Part shown: piece by piece, positions 1-9,363 of the stretch
Layout: every line of letters begins with the position of its first letter
How positions within the stretch are numbered: position 1 is the stretch's first letter
NCBI RefSeq assembly: GCF_009695765.1
Contig: NZ_VUNI01000006.1
Span: 62,001 to 126,000 of the forward strand
DNA from: Roseburia porci
GTDB lineage: Bacteria > Bacillota > Clostridia > Lachnospirales > Lachnospiraceae
Length of the DNA: 64,000 bases
Reading direction: 5' to 3'
Notes under the pieces: model-generated
What the model saw: the letters and a program-made list of their open reading frames with translations, nothing else
Databases searched by the model: none
Told to the model about the DNA's origin: nothing
Translations under genes and position numbers: made by a program

Positions 1-576
1 TATCCATGCATGAAGCTTTATACAATGAAGAATAAAAGATTTGCTTACCGGAAAAACGCGATTGCAGCTTCGATTCATCCTTCGACAGCAGCACTGATTG
101 CAGAACTTGCCAGACCGTATTTAAAAGAAAATGCCCAGATCATGGACCCGTTCTGTGGCGTTGGGACGATGTTAATTGAAAGGGATCTCTGTGTTCCGGC
201 AAGAGAAATTTATGCAACTGATATTTTTGGAGAAGCCATCGAAAAAGGACGGGAAAATGCAAGGCTTGCAGGGGAGAAGATCAACTTTATCCACAGAGAT
301 TTCTTTGATTTTAAGCACGAGTATCCGTTCGATGAAATTATCACCAATATGCCGCTCAGAGGGAAAAAGACAAAAGAAGAAACCGATCAGTTCTATGCGG
401 ATTTTTTTACAAAACTGCCGGAAATTCTTGCAAAAGATGCGGTCATTATCCTGTATACCAATGAGATTGGCTTCGTGAAGAAACAATTGCGGATTCACAG
501 GAATTTTTGCCTGTTGCAGGAGTACTGCATGCAGAAGAAAAATGAGTTTTATCTGATGATTATTGGAACGAAATAA
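1..576 (+). CDS. RNA methyltransferase (RlmL/Trm11-like), 3' part only
   Basis: C-terminal part of a class I SAM-dependent methyltransferase of the UPF0020/Trm11-RlmL group, which methylates rRNA or tRNA bases. The frame is open to the window edge, so the Met at position 10 is probably internal and the N-terminal part (THUMP domain in relatives) lies outside. Visible: the entry motif KNAIAASIHPSTAALIAELA, SAM motif I MDPFCGVGTML, an acidic D in ATDIFGEAIEKG, and a catalytic motif written NMPLRG where the family often has NPPY. The atypical catalytic motif leaves the modified base uncertain. It is followed after 11 bases by the GGDEF/EAL gene, whose ribosome site overlaps this stop codon, so the two may be co-transcribed. 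The family is secure, the exact substrate is not. Confidence 0.85.
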   Translation, partial: YPCMKLYTMKNKRFAYRKNAIAASIHPSTAALIAELARPYLKENAQIMDPFCGVGTMLIERDLCVPAREIYATDIFGEAIEKGRENARLAGEKINFIHRDFFDFKHEYPFDEIITNMPLRGKKTKEETDQFYADFFTKLPEILAKDAVIILYTNEIGFVKKQLRIHRNFCLLQEYCMQKKNEFYLMIIGTK

Positions 577-587
577 GGGGAAGCAGA

Positions 588-3245
588 ATGATGATGTCAG
601 GAGCAAAGGATAAGTTCAATAATATGGGAAACGACCTGATTGATGTAAAACTTGTGCAAAGACTGCAGAAACAGTTTTGCAAAGCAAATAATATATATCT
701 TGGCTGTATGTCGCGTGATCAGAGTTATGTCACGGAGCCATATGGAAGTGAAGAGGAGATTACATTTTTAGAATGCATGCTGGACATCGAGGCGTGCAAA
801 GATACCATCCGGAATCTTATGACGGACGGAATTGAGAATGTAATTGAATTGGAACAGAAAGTTCCATTTTTGAAGACTTATGGAGTTGCGGTAAAAATAG
901 AGGGCATTACACAGATCGTCTGGATTGCAACTGCGGTCCTGGAGGAAAAAATTACGGAAGACAGTATTGTTCCGGAAAGTATGATGAAAACAACAGAGGA
1001 ACGGTTTTTAAAATCGCTGGAATTTTTAGAAGTACTTTCTAAGCAGCTTTTTGCGATCCGGATGGATGAACTGATCGCACAGGATGCAATACAAAAGAGC
1101 GCAGCCTCTGAAAAACAGATCAAGACGGAGCTGGATCGCTCGGAAACGATGACTGCGATTGTAAAAATGCTGGAATCCGAGAACGGATTTGTAAAGATCG
1201 TTGATGATATTCTTGAGATTGTCTGCAATCATATGGAGATTGAAGCGGGATGTCTGTTGCAGCTGCAGCCGAACAGCGGTTTGGTGGATATGATCTGCGA
1301 ATACAGAAAGGATACGGGAGAAAGCGGGATGTCTCAGTGCCAGAATATTCCCAGAGAGCAAATCCCGTTTTTCAATGATAAGCCATATCTGATTTCGGCA
1401 AATACACCGCTTCCGGAACAGTTTCGTTCTTTATTTGGAAAGCTTGGAATCAGCGCGGCTATCTTTCTTCCGGTTGAACTGAAACAGAAAGTGACGATGT
1501 ATCTGTGTTTCCTGGAATTTCAAAGGGAACGTATCTGGGATTTGAAGGATATTAAATTTCTGAATGACGTAAAACGTATTATTCAAAGTATTCTGTCCAA
1601 ACGGATTGCCAAGAATTCGCTTGCAAGTTCTTACGCATCTTTAGAGGCAATTCTTGAGAATGTCGGATGCGGTATTTATGTTATGGATCAGGATCAAAAA
1701 GCGATTCTTTACAGAAACCAGAAATTCAGTCAATTATTCGGAAACAGTATGAAAGCCGGAAAGCTGGATCAGATCATCTACAGCAGAAAAGATCAGGGAA
1801 GAGACCATTTCTTTGAAGAACTGTATTCGCCGGAGGAAGATAAATGGTTCGATATGTATAAGACGCATATTGAATGGGTGGACGGACGCAAGGTTTCTTT
1901 GTGCACGGTGTATGATGTTACCGATAAGAAACTGTATCAGCAGAAGATCGAAAAACAGGCAAACAATGATTTTCTGACCGGGTTATATAACCGGATGCGG
2001 TGTGAACATGATCTGGAGCAATATATCAAGCAGGCAAAGGATGCCGGTGGCGAAGGAGCACTGTTATATATTGATCTGGACGATTTTAAACACATCAATG
2101 ATGGACTTGGACATCAGTATGGTGATATTCTGTTAAAAGCAATTTCGAAAAGTCTTCAGAAAATCCATGGCGTGGAAGGAACCTGTTATCGTATGGGTGG
2201 GGATGAATTTATTATTATTATCACCAATACACATTATCAGATGCTGGATGAAATCTGCAATAATATCAGTCAGATCTTTACAAAGCCATGGTATCTCAAG
2301 GGCGGTGATTACTACTGTACGATGAGTATGGGAATCGTGAAGTTCCCTACGGATGGTGCAACCGTAGAAGAAGTAATCCAGAAAGCGGATACGGCGCTCT
2401 TTGAGGCAAAACGCAATGGAAAGAACCGCATCAGCTATTACGATGAACAAACAGAAGCGTCTTCCTATCGCAGGCTTGATCTGGAAAAGAACATGCGAAA
2501 CGCAACCATGAATGCGTGCCGTGAGTTTGAAGTTTTTTATCAGCCGATCGTAGATCTGAATAGTGAGAATAATTCATGCTGTGGAGCGGAGGCTCTTGTA
2601 CGGTGGAATTCGGAACAGATGGGATTTATTGCACCAACTGATTTTATTCCGCTTGCAGAATATTTAGGACTTATTAATCCGATTGGAGAATATGTCCTCG
2701 AACAGGCAGCAAAGAAATGTAAATACTGGAATGATATGGGACATCCGGAGTATAAGATTAATGTAAATCTGTCTGTTGTCCAGCTATTGCAGAACGATAT
2801 TGTGGATAAGATCCGAAGCGTACTGGAAAGCACTGGAATCAATCCAAAGAATCTGACACTTGAAGTGACCGAAAGTCTTGCAATCAATGACATGGATCGC
2901 ATGAAATGGATTTTAAGTCAGATCAAGGAGCTTGGAGTACGGGTAGCGCTTGACGATTTTGGAACCGGATATTCATCATTGAACCATATACGTGAGATGC
3001 CGATCGATGTAATTAAGATAGACCGTTGCTTTATAGAGCACATTGCGGAAGATGATTTTTCGGATGCATTTGTGAAAATGGTTGCGGAACTTGCATCGAC
3101 AATCGGCGTGGCAATCTGTGTCGAAGGTGTAGAAGACACAAGACAGCTTGAGATGATCAAGCGGATGAAGATTTCTCTTGGACAGGGATATCTTTTTGGA
3201 AAGCCAATGCCGATTGAAGAATTTGAAAAGAACTATGTGATGTAG
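588..3245 (+). CDS. GGDEF-EAL cyclic-di-GMP protein with GAF/PAS-like sensor part
   Basis: An 885-residue protein with both cyclic-di-GMP synthesis and hydrolysis domains. Residues 1-460 hold a sensor part with a GAF-like stretch and a PAS-like stretch (ILENVGCGIYVMDQDQKA) and no membrane span, so it looks cytosolic. The GGDEF motif is intact at about 537-541 (MGGDEF). The EAL domain has E668-A669-L670, NVNLSVVQL, LEVTES, DDFGTGYSSL and KIDRCFI, so the known metal and catalytic positions look intact. Either or both activities could work; which one dominates cannot be read from sequence. The start at 588 is chosen for AAGGGGAAG just upstream; in-frame ATGs follow at 591 and 594. The sensed signal is unknown. 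Confidence 0.93.
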   Translation: MMMSGAKDKFNNMGNDLIDVKLVQRLQKQFCKANNIYLGCMSRDQSYVTEPYGSEEEITFLECMLDIEACKDTIRNLMTDGIENVIELEQKVPFLKTYGVAVKIEGITQIVWIATAVLEEKITEDSIVPESMMKTTEERFLKSLEFLEVLSKQLFAIRMDELIAQDAIQKSAASEKQIKTELDRSETMTAIVKMLESENGFVKIVDDILEIVCNHMEIEAGCLLQLQPNSGLVDMICEYRKDTGESGMSQCQNIPREQIPFFNDKPYLISANTPLPEQFRSLFGKLGISAAIFLPVELKQKVTMYLCFLEFQRERIWDLKDIKFLNDVKRIIQSILSKRIAKNSLASSYASLEAILENVGCGIYVMDQDQKAILYRNQKFSQLFGNSMKAGKLDQIIYSRKDQGRDHFFEELYSPEEDKWFDMYKTHIEWVDGRKVSLCTVYDVTDKKLYQQKIEKQANNDFLTGLYNRMRCEHDLEQYIKQAKDAGGEGALLYIDLDDFKHINDGLGHQYGDILLKAISKSLQKIHGVEGTCYRMGGDEFIIIITNTHYQMLDEICNNISQIFTKPWYLKGGDYYCTMSMGIVKFPTDGATVEEVIQKADTALFEAKRNGKNRISYYDEQTEASSYRRLDLEKNMRNATMNACREFEVFYQPIVDLNSENNSCCGAEALVRWNSEQMGFIAPTDFIPLAEYLGLINPIGEYVLEQAAKKCKYWNDMGHPEYKINVNLSVVQLLQNDIVDKIRSVLESTGINPKNLTLEVTESLAINDMDRMKWILSQIKELGVRVALDDFGTGYSSLNHIREMPIDVIKIDRCFIEHIAEDDFSDAFVKMVAELASTIGVAICVEGVEDTRQLEMIKRMKISLGQGYLFGKPMPIEEFEKNYVM

Positions 3246-3252
3246 CAGCAAG

Positions 3253-3801
3253 CTATGACTGCTTAAGAAGAAAACGGATATTGCCAATACGGAGAATGGC
3301 GCCCTGTGAAGCGGCGCTGGTCTCGACTGCATTGGCGATATTCGTTTTTTCAGTACTCAGACTTTTGACAAGATAATATTCCTTTTGGGATGCCAGAGGC
3401 GCTTCATGCATATAACGGATAACATCCGGAGTGGATAAAGAGCCGGAATAATCTTCGCCAAGAATGGCACAAACATCGGATGGCTGCAGGATTCCTGGAA
3501 GAATTGAATCGATGGCGCGGTCATAATCAGCGTCGGAAACATCAATGCGAAAACGGATGTAACAGCTTCGGTCTGCCGGCATTTCAGCGAAAAAATCAGT
3601 GATACGTACATAGCCCCATTTTTTTGTGACAGCTTCTTCAATCTTTGGAAGAAGTTCTGCTTTTTTGGAATTCAGCACAGTAACGAGCATGCTAAATTTC
3701 TGATCGTTCGGGAGTCGGGTAATCATGCCGATTCCCGGAATTTTTGGAAGTTTTACCTGATCGATATTGATCTCATTTACATCTACAACAAGACGAAACA
3801 T
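3253..3801 (-). CDS. Uncharacterised protein, 182 residues
   Basis: I do not recognise this family. It is a soluble, mixed alpha/beta sequence without signal peptide or membrane span. It opens with a regular hydrophobic/polar alternation (MFRLVVDVNEINIDQVKLPK) and contains IPGIGMITRLPNDQKFSMLV. The start is supported by AAAGGAGA seven bases upstream on the minus strand. Its stop lies only 7 bases from the stop of the convergent GGDEF/EAL gene, leaving no room for a separate terminator. The gene looks real (good ribosome site, coherent amino-acid usage). Function unknown; no operon partner on its own strand. Confidence 0.7.
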   Translation of the reverse strand: MFRLVVDVNEINIDQVKLPKIPGIGMITRLPNDQKFSMLVTVLNSKKAELLPKIEEAVTKKWGYVRITDFFAEMPADRSCYIRFRIDVSDADYDRAIDSILPGILQPSDVCAILGEDYSGSLSTPDVIRYMHEAPLASQKEYYLVKSLSTEKTNIANAVETSAASQGAILRIGNIRFLLKQS

Positions 3802-3914
3802 AAAAAGTTCTCCTTTACCTCATTCTCATTTGTGTATTAAGAAGTATAACACAGAAATGTTCGATGCACCAAATCATAGTAGAAAAAGATGGAATTTACA
3901 AGGTACTTACCGCT

Positions 3915-3960
3915 AAAAATATGGGTATAAAATTTGCGGCTGAGATGATACCATAGACCT
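3915..3960 (+). promoter_or_regulatory. Candidate activator/promoter region of the esterase-GH95 genes
   Basis: AAAAATATGGGTAT at 3915-3928 matches AAAAAGATGGGTAT in front of the GH31 gene (16821-16834) at 13 of 14 positions, and ATACCAT at 3949-3954 recurs in the ABC importer repeats. The shared words suggest one regulator, plausibly the YesN-type response regulator encoded at 13259-14809. That link is inference. Confidence 0.35.
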
Positions 3961-3967
3961 AAATACA

Positions 3968-4193
3968 AATTTTAATAAGCAATTTCGTAACTCATAAAAA
4001 TTAAGCTGAGCATGAACTACGAGTACAGGTAACTCGCAGGTGCTTCAGAGCGGTCGGTACTTGGCGACCGTACTTTGGTCGCTTATGTGCCGCTGCCAGC
4101 GATGAGCAGCGAGAGCGTGCCTGCGATTACTTGTACTCGTAGTCCATGCAGGTATAGCTGTTGTAAGTGTTACGCAATTGCTAATAAAAATTC
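3968..4193. repeat. Long imperfect inverted-repeat element (MITE-like) in the esterase leader
   Basis: About 226 bp with inverted ends. AATAAGCAATTTCGTAAC near 3973 pairs with GTTACGCAATTGCTAATA near 4169, and ACTACGAGTACAGGTAA at about 4016 pairs with TTACTTGTACTCGTAGT at about 4127. The interior (about 4045-4115) is richer in G+C than its surroundings and has repeated GGTCGGTAC / GGCGACCGTAC / GGTCGC words. It encodes no plausible protein. The arms and abrupt composition change suggest a non-autonomous mobile repeat or a chromosomal palindromic repeat. In the transcript it would fold into a very long hairpin directly before the esterase ribosome site. Confidence 0.7.
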
Positions 4194-4215
4194 AAATGGG
4201 GCAAGGAGAGTAAAA

Positions 4216-5055
4216 ATGATTACAAATGAGTATCAGATTCAGGTAGAGGGATCTCTGCCATATGCAAAATTATATACCTATATGTGGGAAAAATCACCGG
4301 AGATCGGAATTGACAAAAGGCCAATGATCTTAATCTGTCCAGGCGGCGGCTATGTGATGACCTCTGACAGGGAGGCAGATCCGCTGGCAATGCAGTTTGC
4401 AGCAATGGGATATCATGTGGCAATTTTGAGATATTCCGTTGCTCCGGCAGAATATCCGGTTGCACTTTTGGAAGCGTGTCAGACGATGAAGATGATCCAT
4501 GAACATGCAGAAGAGTGGCTTGTGGATACGGACAAGATCTTTATCCTTGGCTGTTCGGCAGGCGGACATCTGGCAGCAAGTGTCGGAATATTCTGGAATG
4601 AGAAATGGATCGCGGAGAAGCTTGGCTGCGGGAATGAAATGTTTCGTCCTGCAGGAATGATTCTGTGTTATCCGGTTATTACATCGGGAGAATATGCACA
4701 CAGAGGTTCCTTTGAGGCACTCTTGAAATCCCAGTATACTGAAGAAATGTTAGAGAAGAATTCTCTGGAAAAACAGGTGACAAAGGATACACCGAAAGCA
4801 TTTTTATGGCATACGTATACGGATGACTGTGTTCCTGTTGAAAATTCACTTCTTTTTATTCAGGCAATGAAAAAATATGATATTCCGGTTGAATTTCATA
4901 TGTATCCGGTGGGAGGACATGGACTGTCTACCTGTGACAACCTGGCTGCAACACCGGAAGGTTATGGAGTACAGAAAGAGTGCCAGAGCTGGCTGCCTTT
5001 AGTCAGAGACTGGCTTAAGGCTGCTGTGAATGAAGGAGTCGGATATGAATTATAA
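4216..5055 (+). CDS. Alpha/beta-hydrolase esterase (acetyl-xylan-esterase-like)
   Basis: A cytosolic 279-residue serine esterase of the BD-FAE/acetyl-xylan-esterase-like alpha/beta hydrolase group. Visible: oxyanion-hole region CPGGGYVM (about 41-48), nucleophile elbow GCSAGG with Ser about 114, acid in TYTDDCVP (about 201), and His in PVGGHGLS (about 235). No signal peptide. The reading frame is open further upstream to 4075, but that part runs through the inverted-repeat element; ATG 4216 has AAGGAGAG six bases upstream and the family sequence begins there. The stop overlaps the next gene by 11 bases, so it is coupled to GH95. In this locus the likely job is removal of O-acetyl groups from imported plant oligosaccharides. 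The substrate is inferred. Confidence 0.88.
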   Translation: MITNEYQIQVEGSLPYAKLYTYMWEKSPEIGIDKRPMILICPGGGYVMTSDREADPLAMQFAAMGYHVAILRYSVAPAEYPVALLEACQTMKMIHEHAEEWLVDTDKIFILGCSAGGHLAASVGIFWNEKWIAEKLGCGNEMFRPAGMILCYPVITSGEYAHRGSFEALLKSQYTEEMLEKNSLEKQVTKDTPKAFLWHTYTDDCVPVENSLLFIQAMKKYDIPVEFHMYPVGGHGLSTCDNLAATPEGYGVQKECQSWLPLVRDWLKAAVNEGVGYEL

Positions 5056-7282
5056 GAATAAGATCTGGTTTGATGCACCTGCTTCCTGTTGGGAGCAGGT
5101 GCATCCTATCGGTAACGGTAATCTTGGGGCGATGATCTGGGGAACAGAAGAGGAAAAACTTGGACTGAATCTGGATACTCTCTGGTCTGGTGTTGCCAGA
5201 GATACAAATAATTATCATGCAAAAGAATATTTAAAGCCGGTGCGTCAGGAGATTTTTGCTGCAAATTATGCAAAGGCAGCAGAGATGATCGAACAGCATC
5301 TGCTTGGAGAATTCGGAGAAAATTATCTTCCGATGGGCAATCTTAGGATCTGTCCGGCGGAAGATGATAATGGTCAGAAAGTGAAAAATGAGGAGCGCTT
5401 ACAGGATTATCAGAGAGTGCTGGATCTGGATGCAGGAGTGGTAACCGTTTCTTACAAAAAAGGAGATGCTTCTTATGAAAGAGAGTATTTTGCAAGTTAT
5501 CCGGATCATCTGATTGGAATCCGCTATACTTCTTCCCATAAGATGAACCTGATGTTTTCATTTGAAAGTGAACTATTTCATGTGACGGAGCAATTGCCGG
5601 ATGGAGTACGAATGAGAGGGCAGTGTCCGGAACATGTAGAACCCTCTTATCTGGAAAGTGACGAGCCAGTTATCTGGGGAACACAGGGAATCCGGTTTGT
5701 AACGGAACTTCATGTAATAAGAACAGATGGAACAGTGGTGTCAGACAAAAAAGGATTTGGTATTTACCATGCATCGTACTGTGAACTTTCCCTGCAATCG
5801 GTAAGCGGAAGCAGAAAAAATCCGCTTAAAGTGAAAAATATTGCTAAGGTGAAAAAGAGCTACCGTGAACTAAAAGCAGCGCATAAGAAAGATTATCGCA
5901 CATTATTCCGGCGTGTGAAGGTGGAACTTGGAAAGACGAAAGAGATTCCGACGGACCAGAGATTAAAACTTTTAAAAGAAGGAAAAGAAGACCCGGATCT
6001 TTATGCATTATTTTTTCAATACGGAAGATATCTGCTTATTGCTTCCTCCCGGGAAGGGACAGAAGCTGCTAATCTGCAGGGAATCTGGAACTGGGAAATG
6101 CGGGCTCCGTGGAGCTCAAACTATACGACCAATATCAACGTGGAGATGAATTACTGGCCGGCACAGATCTGTAATTTATCGGAATGCATGGAACCATATT
6201 TTTCTTTGTTAAAAGATCTTGCTCAAAATGGTGCGAAGACAGCGCAGGTACATTTTGGATGCAGAGGGTTTTGTGTGGGACATAATACAGATTTCTGGAG
6301 GATCACAAATCCGGTTGGAGTTTCGTATGGAAAAAGCGAAGGGGTGAAAGGAAGTTCACTGTATGCATTTTTTGTACTTTCCGGGCAATGGATGTGCCAG
6401 GAGTTATGGAAAGCTTATGAATATAAGAAAGATCTTGAGTTTTTAAAGGAATTTGCTTATCCGATCCTGAAAGAAGCTGTTTTATTCACGATAGACTGGC
6501 TGGTAGAGTATAAAGGACGTTATATGACCTGCCCGTCGGCATCACCGGAGAATCAGTTCCGTACAGAAAGCGGAATTTCCTCCATCAGCATGGGATGTAC
6601 GATGGATATGAGCATTGTACGTGAAATTTTTACCAATTTTGAGAAGGCATATCTGGAATTGAAAAAATACAAGTGCCTTTCGGATACAATGAGTAAGGAT
6701 GGGGAAAAAATCCTGGCAGAGATTGAGGAGCGCAGGGAGAAACTGCTTCCATATCAGATTGGAGCGGATGGTCGGCTGATGGAGTGGATCTATCCGTTTG
6801 AGGAGACAGAACCGGGGCACCGGCATATATCACATGCGTATGGACTTTTCCCAGGGGAAGAATTCCGGCGTGACGGGAAATTAAAGGAAGCATGTAAAAA
6901 ATCAATTGAGTATCGTCTTTCTCATGGAGGCGGGCATACCGGATGGAGCTGTGCGTGGATCGCAAATCTGTTTGCAGTTCTTGGAGATGGAGAACAAGTC
7001 TATTTCTATATGAAAACCTTATTGACCAGATCGATCTGCGATAATATGTGGACAAGTCATCCGCCATTTCAGATTGATGCGAACTTTGCAGGAACAATGG
7101 CAATGGCTCAGATGTTTGTTCAGGAACTGGATGGCGACGTAAAGATTCTTCCGGCAATTCCAAAAGAGTGGAAAGAGGGAAGCGTCAGCGGACTTTGTCT
7201 CCATGGCAATAAAACCATCGACATTGAGTGGAAAGATCAAAATATTACCTATAAAATTCGCCATACCAGATTAAAAAGTTGA
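5045..7282 (+). CDS. GH95 glycoside hydrolase, probable alpha-L-fucosidase
   Basis: A 745-residue cytosolic GH95 enzyme; the family removes alpha-1,2-linked L-fucose (some members L-galactose) by inversion. N-terminal signature PIGNGNLGAMIWG, then the toroid catalytic domain with NLQGIWN, NYTTNINVEMNYWPA (the two Asn, about N363 and N365, match those that assist the water), CPSASPEN (Glu about 502, general acid) and QIDANFAG (Asp about 678). HRHISHAYGLFPG and HTGWS are further family blocks. The ATG at 5045 is preferred over 5030 because AAGGAG (5033-5038) lies between them at proper distance. It is translationally coupled to the esterase. The segment around residues 235-265 looks shorter than in relatives. 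Context suggests fucose removal from fucosylated xyloglucan oligosaccharides. Confidence 0.92.
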   Translation: MNYKNKIWFDAPASCWEQVHPIGNGNLGAMIWGTEEEKLGLNLDTLWSGVARDTNNYHAKEYLKPVRQEIFAANYAKAAEMIEQHLLGEFGENYLPMGNLRICPAEDDNGQKVKNEERLQDYQRVLDLDAGVVTVSYKKGDASYEREYFASYPDHLIGIRYTSSHKMNLMFSFESELFHVTEQLPDGVRMRGQCPEHVEPSYLESDEPVIWGTQGIRFVTELHVIRTDGTVVSDKKGFGIYHASYCELSLQSVSGSRKNPLKVKNIAKVKKSYRELKAAHKKDYRTLFRRVKVELGKTKEIPTDQRLKLLKEGKEDPDLYALFFQYGRYLLIASSREGTEAANLQGIWNWEMRAPWSSNYTTNINVEMNYWPAQICNLSECMEPYFSLLKDLAQNGAKTAQVHFGCRGFCVGHNTDFWRITNPVGVSYGKSEGVKGSSLYAFFVLSGQWMCQELWKAYEYKKDLEFLKEFAYPILKEAVLFTIDWLVEYKGRYMTCPSASPENQFRTESGISSISMGCTMDMSIVREIFTNFEKAYLELKKYKCLSDTMSKDGEKILAEIEERREKLLPYQIGADGRLMEWIYPFEETEPGHRHISHAYGLFPGEEFRRDGKLKEACKKSIEYRLSHGGGHTGWSCAWIANLFAVLGDGEQVYFYMKTLLTRSICDNMWTSHPPFQIDANFAGTMAMAQMFVQELDGDVKILPAIPKEWKEGSVSGLCLHGNKTIDIEWKDQNITYKIRHTRLKS

Positions 7283-7351
7283 AAAATACCATAAAAAATA
7301 GAGGCGAAATGCATCGGTTTTTCGTGATTTCGTAAAAATACCATAAAAAAT
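7282..7351. promoter_or_regulatory. Twin 18-bp direct repeat upstream of the ABC importer operon
   Basis: AAAAATACCATAAAAAAT occurs identically at 7282-7299 and 7334-7351. The copies are 52 bp apart start to start, about five helical turns, placing both on the same DNA face. A weak -10-like TAGAAT lies at 7403-7408 with no good -35, which fits activator-dependent transcription. The probable activator is the YesN-type regulator encoded nearby. Repeats are seen; binding is inferred. Confidence 0.55.
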
Positions 7352-7444
7352 CTAATTTTATCGGAAAAGCATATGAAATTTTCTAGGTATTTCCTAAAGC
7401 GGTAGAATGTTAAAATTCTGTTAAATCGAAAGGGAGGTACCGAT

Positions 7445-8401
7445 ATGACAAGGGCAAAAAAGTCATCTACAACGTCAGGAAAAGCAAAACCGACAAAACG
7501 GAACGCAGCGCAGGGTAAAAAACTTTTTCTTTTGATTTTACCATTCCTGATTTTAACATTTATGTTTTCTTATTTTCCACTGCATGGATGGATTTATGCA
7601 TTCTATGATTACAGAGCACCGTTAAAGCTTTCACAGTGTCAGTTCGTAGGAATTAAGTGGTTTAAAACATTATTCAGCAACAGCACTCAGGTAAGCCAGT
7701 TGATTCAGGTGATGAAAAATACATTTGCCATGAGTTTACTTGGAATTGCAACATCATTCTTACCGGTTTTATTTGCAGTTTTCTTAAATGAGATTAAATG
7801 CAAATGGTTTAAGAACCTGGTACAGACATTGACAACACTTCCAAACTTTATCAGCTGGACTCTGGTGTATGCAGTAGCATTTGCTTTGTTCTCTACAACA
7901 GGTATGGCAAACTCAGTACTTCAGCAGATCGGTCTGATCACAGAGCCAATCAAATTCCTGGACAGCGGTGATCACATCTGGTTAAAGATGATTCTCTGGT
8001 CAACATGGAAAGGTCTTGGATGGGGCGCAATCATGTACCTTGCAGCAATCGCAGGTATTGATCAGGAAATGTTTGAGGCAGCAAAGGTAGATGGAGCAGG
8101 AAGATGGGCGATCATCAAAAATATTACGATCCCATCAATCCTTCCTACATATTTCGTAATGCTGATGTTATCCATTGCAAACTTCTTAAACAACGGTATG
8201 GATCAGTATTATGTATTCCAGAACTCATTTAACAAAGCATCAATTCAGGTACTTGACCTGTATGTATATAACATCGGTATGACAGGAAAGAGCTTGTCAC
8301 TTGGTACTGCAATTGGTATCTTGAAGAGTCTGGTCAGCGTGACATTATTATGTATTGTAAACTTCGCGTCTAAGAAGACACGTGGTGAAACAATCGTATA
8401 G
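7445..8401 (+). CDS. LplB-type sugar ABC transporter permease
   Basis: A 318-residue permease of the LplB/YteP (CUT1 oligosaccharide) group with six predicted membrane spans and a charged, Lys/Thr-rich N-terminus. The EAA loop that contacts the ATPase is visible as EMFEAAKVDGAGRWAIIKNITIP in parts (EAAKVDGAGRW). The start has GGGAGGT (7432-7438) seven bases upstream. First gene of permease-permease-lipoprotein order, typical of YesM/YesN-controlled importers. No ATP-binding subunit is encoded in the window, as usual for this group, which shares an MsmX-type ATPase from elsewhere. Cargo is inferred from neighbours as a xyloglucan-type oligosaccharide. Confidence 0.93.
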   Translation: MTRAKKSSTTSGKAKPTKRNAAQGKKLFLLILPFLILTFMFSYFPLHGWIYAFYDYRAPLKLSQCQFVGIKWFKTLFSNSTQVSQLIQVMKNTFAMSLLGIATSFLPVLFAVFLNEIKCKWFKNLVQTLTTLPNFISWTLVYAVAFALFSTTGMANSVLQQIGLITEPIKFLDSGDHIWLKMILWSTWKGLGWGAIMYLAAIAGIDQEMFEAAKVDGAGRWAIIKNITIPSILPTYFVMLMLSIANFLNNGMDQYYVFQNSFNKASIQVLDLYVYNIGMTGKSLSLGTAIGILKSLVSVTLLCIVNFASKKTRGETIV

Positions 8402-8415
8402 GAAGGAGATTGACA

Positions 8416-9339
8416 ATGAGAGCAGCAACCATCAGCAAAAATAAAATAAAACACAGCAAGGCAGATCATGCATTCAATATCGTGAACTATCTTGTGTTTG
8501 GATTGATCACACTCATTTGTGCATATCCTTTCTATTATCTGATCATTAACTCGATCAGTGCAAATGATTTAAGTAACAATGGACTTATTAATTTTCTTCC
8601 GAGACAGATTCACTTCCAGAACTACAAAGACGTTCTGAAAATGAGCGGTATTGGAACAGCAGCACTTGTCTCAGTTGGACGAACTGTAATCGGAACCGCA
8701 TGTACCGTTATGGCATCTGCTTATCTCGGATTCATGTTCACACAGGAAAAAATGTGGCATAGAAAATTATGGTACAGACTTCTGGTTGTAACCATGTATT
8801 TCAATGCAGGTCTGATTCCAATGTTTATGACAATGAAAACACTGCATCTGACCAACACATTCTGGGTATATATTATCCCGGCTATTGTACAGCCATTCAA
8901 CGTAATTATGGTAAAAACCTATGTGGAATCTATTCCACGTTCGCTTCAGGAAGCAGCTGAGATTGATGGCGCAGGAATTTTAACCGTATTTTTCAAAGTT
9001 ATCCTTCCTACCAGTAAACCGATTCTTGCGACCATCGCAATCTGGGCAGCTGTTGGTCAGTGGAACTCCTTCCAGGATACATTGATCTATATTACAGATC
9101 AGAAACTGTATTCCTTACAGTATCTGTTATATACATACCTGAATCAGGCAAGCTCACTGGCTTCACTGGTTAAGTCAACCGGTAATGCTGCATCCGTAGC
9201 TAATATTGCTACAATGCAGACACCAACATCCATTCGTATGACGATTTCCGTTATCGTTGTACTGCCAATTTTGTTTATCTACCCAATGTTCCAGAAATAC
9301 TTTGTAAAAGGTATTATGATCGGTTCAGTAAAGGGTTGA
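8416..9339 (+). CDS. LplC/YtcP-type sugar ABC transporter permease
   Basis: The second permease, 307 residues and six predicted spans, of the YtcP/LplC group. The EAA loop reads LQEAAEIDGAGILTVFFKVI, and the C-terminus ends with the family-typical QKYFVKGIMIGSVKG. ATG 8416 is chosen over the TTG at 8410 because AAGGAGA (8403-8409) lies six bases upstream of the ATG. Fourteen bases separate it from the first permease. It forms the transmembrane heterodimer with that gene. Nothing unusual in sequence. Confidence 0.93.
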   Translation: MRAATISKNKIKHSKADHAFNIVNYLVFGLITLICAYPFYYLIINSISANDLSNNGLINFLPRQIHFQNYKDVLKMSGIGTAALVSVGRTVIGTACTVMASAYLGFMFTQEKMWHRKLWYRLLVVTMYFNAGLIPMFMTMKTLHLTNTFWVYIIPAIVQPFNVIMVKTYVESIPRSLQEAAEIDGAGILTVFFKVILPTSKPILATIAIWAAVGQWNSFQDTLIYITDQKLYSLQYLLYTYLNQASSLASLVKSTGNAASVANIATMQTPTSIRMTISVIVVLPILFIYPMFQKYFVKGIMIGSVKG

Positions 9340-9363
9340 TGAAGATAAAATAAGGAGGGTTTT

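Noticed and set aside
4075-4215. Longer esterase reading frame starting at 4075
   Set aside because: It runs through the inverted-repeat element, has a composition unlike esterases, and the good ribosome site is at 4203-4210 before ATG 4216.
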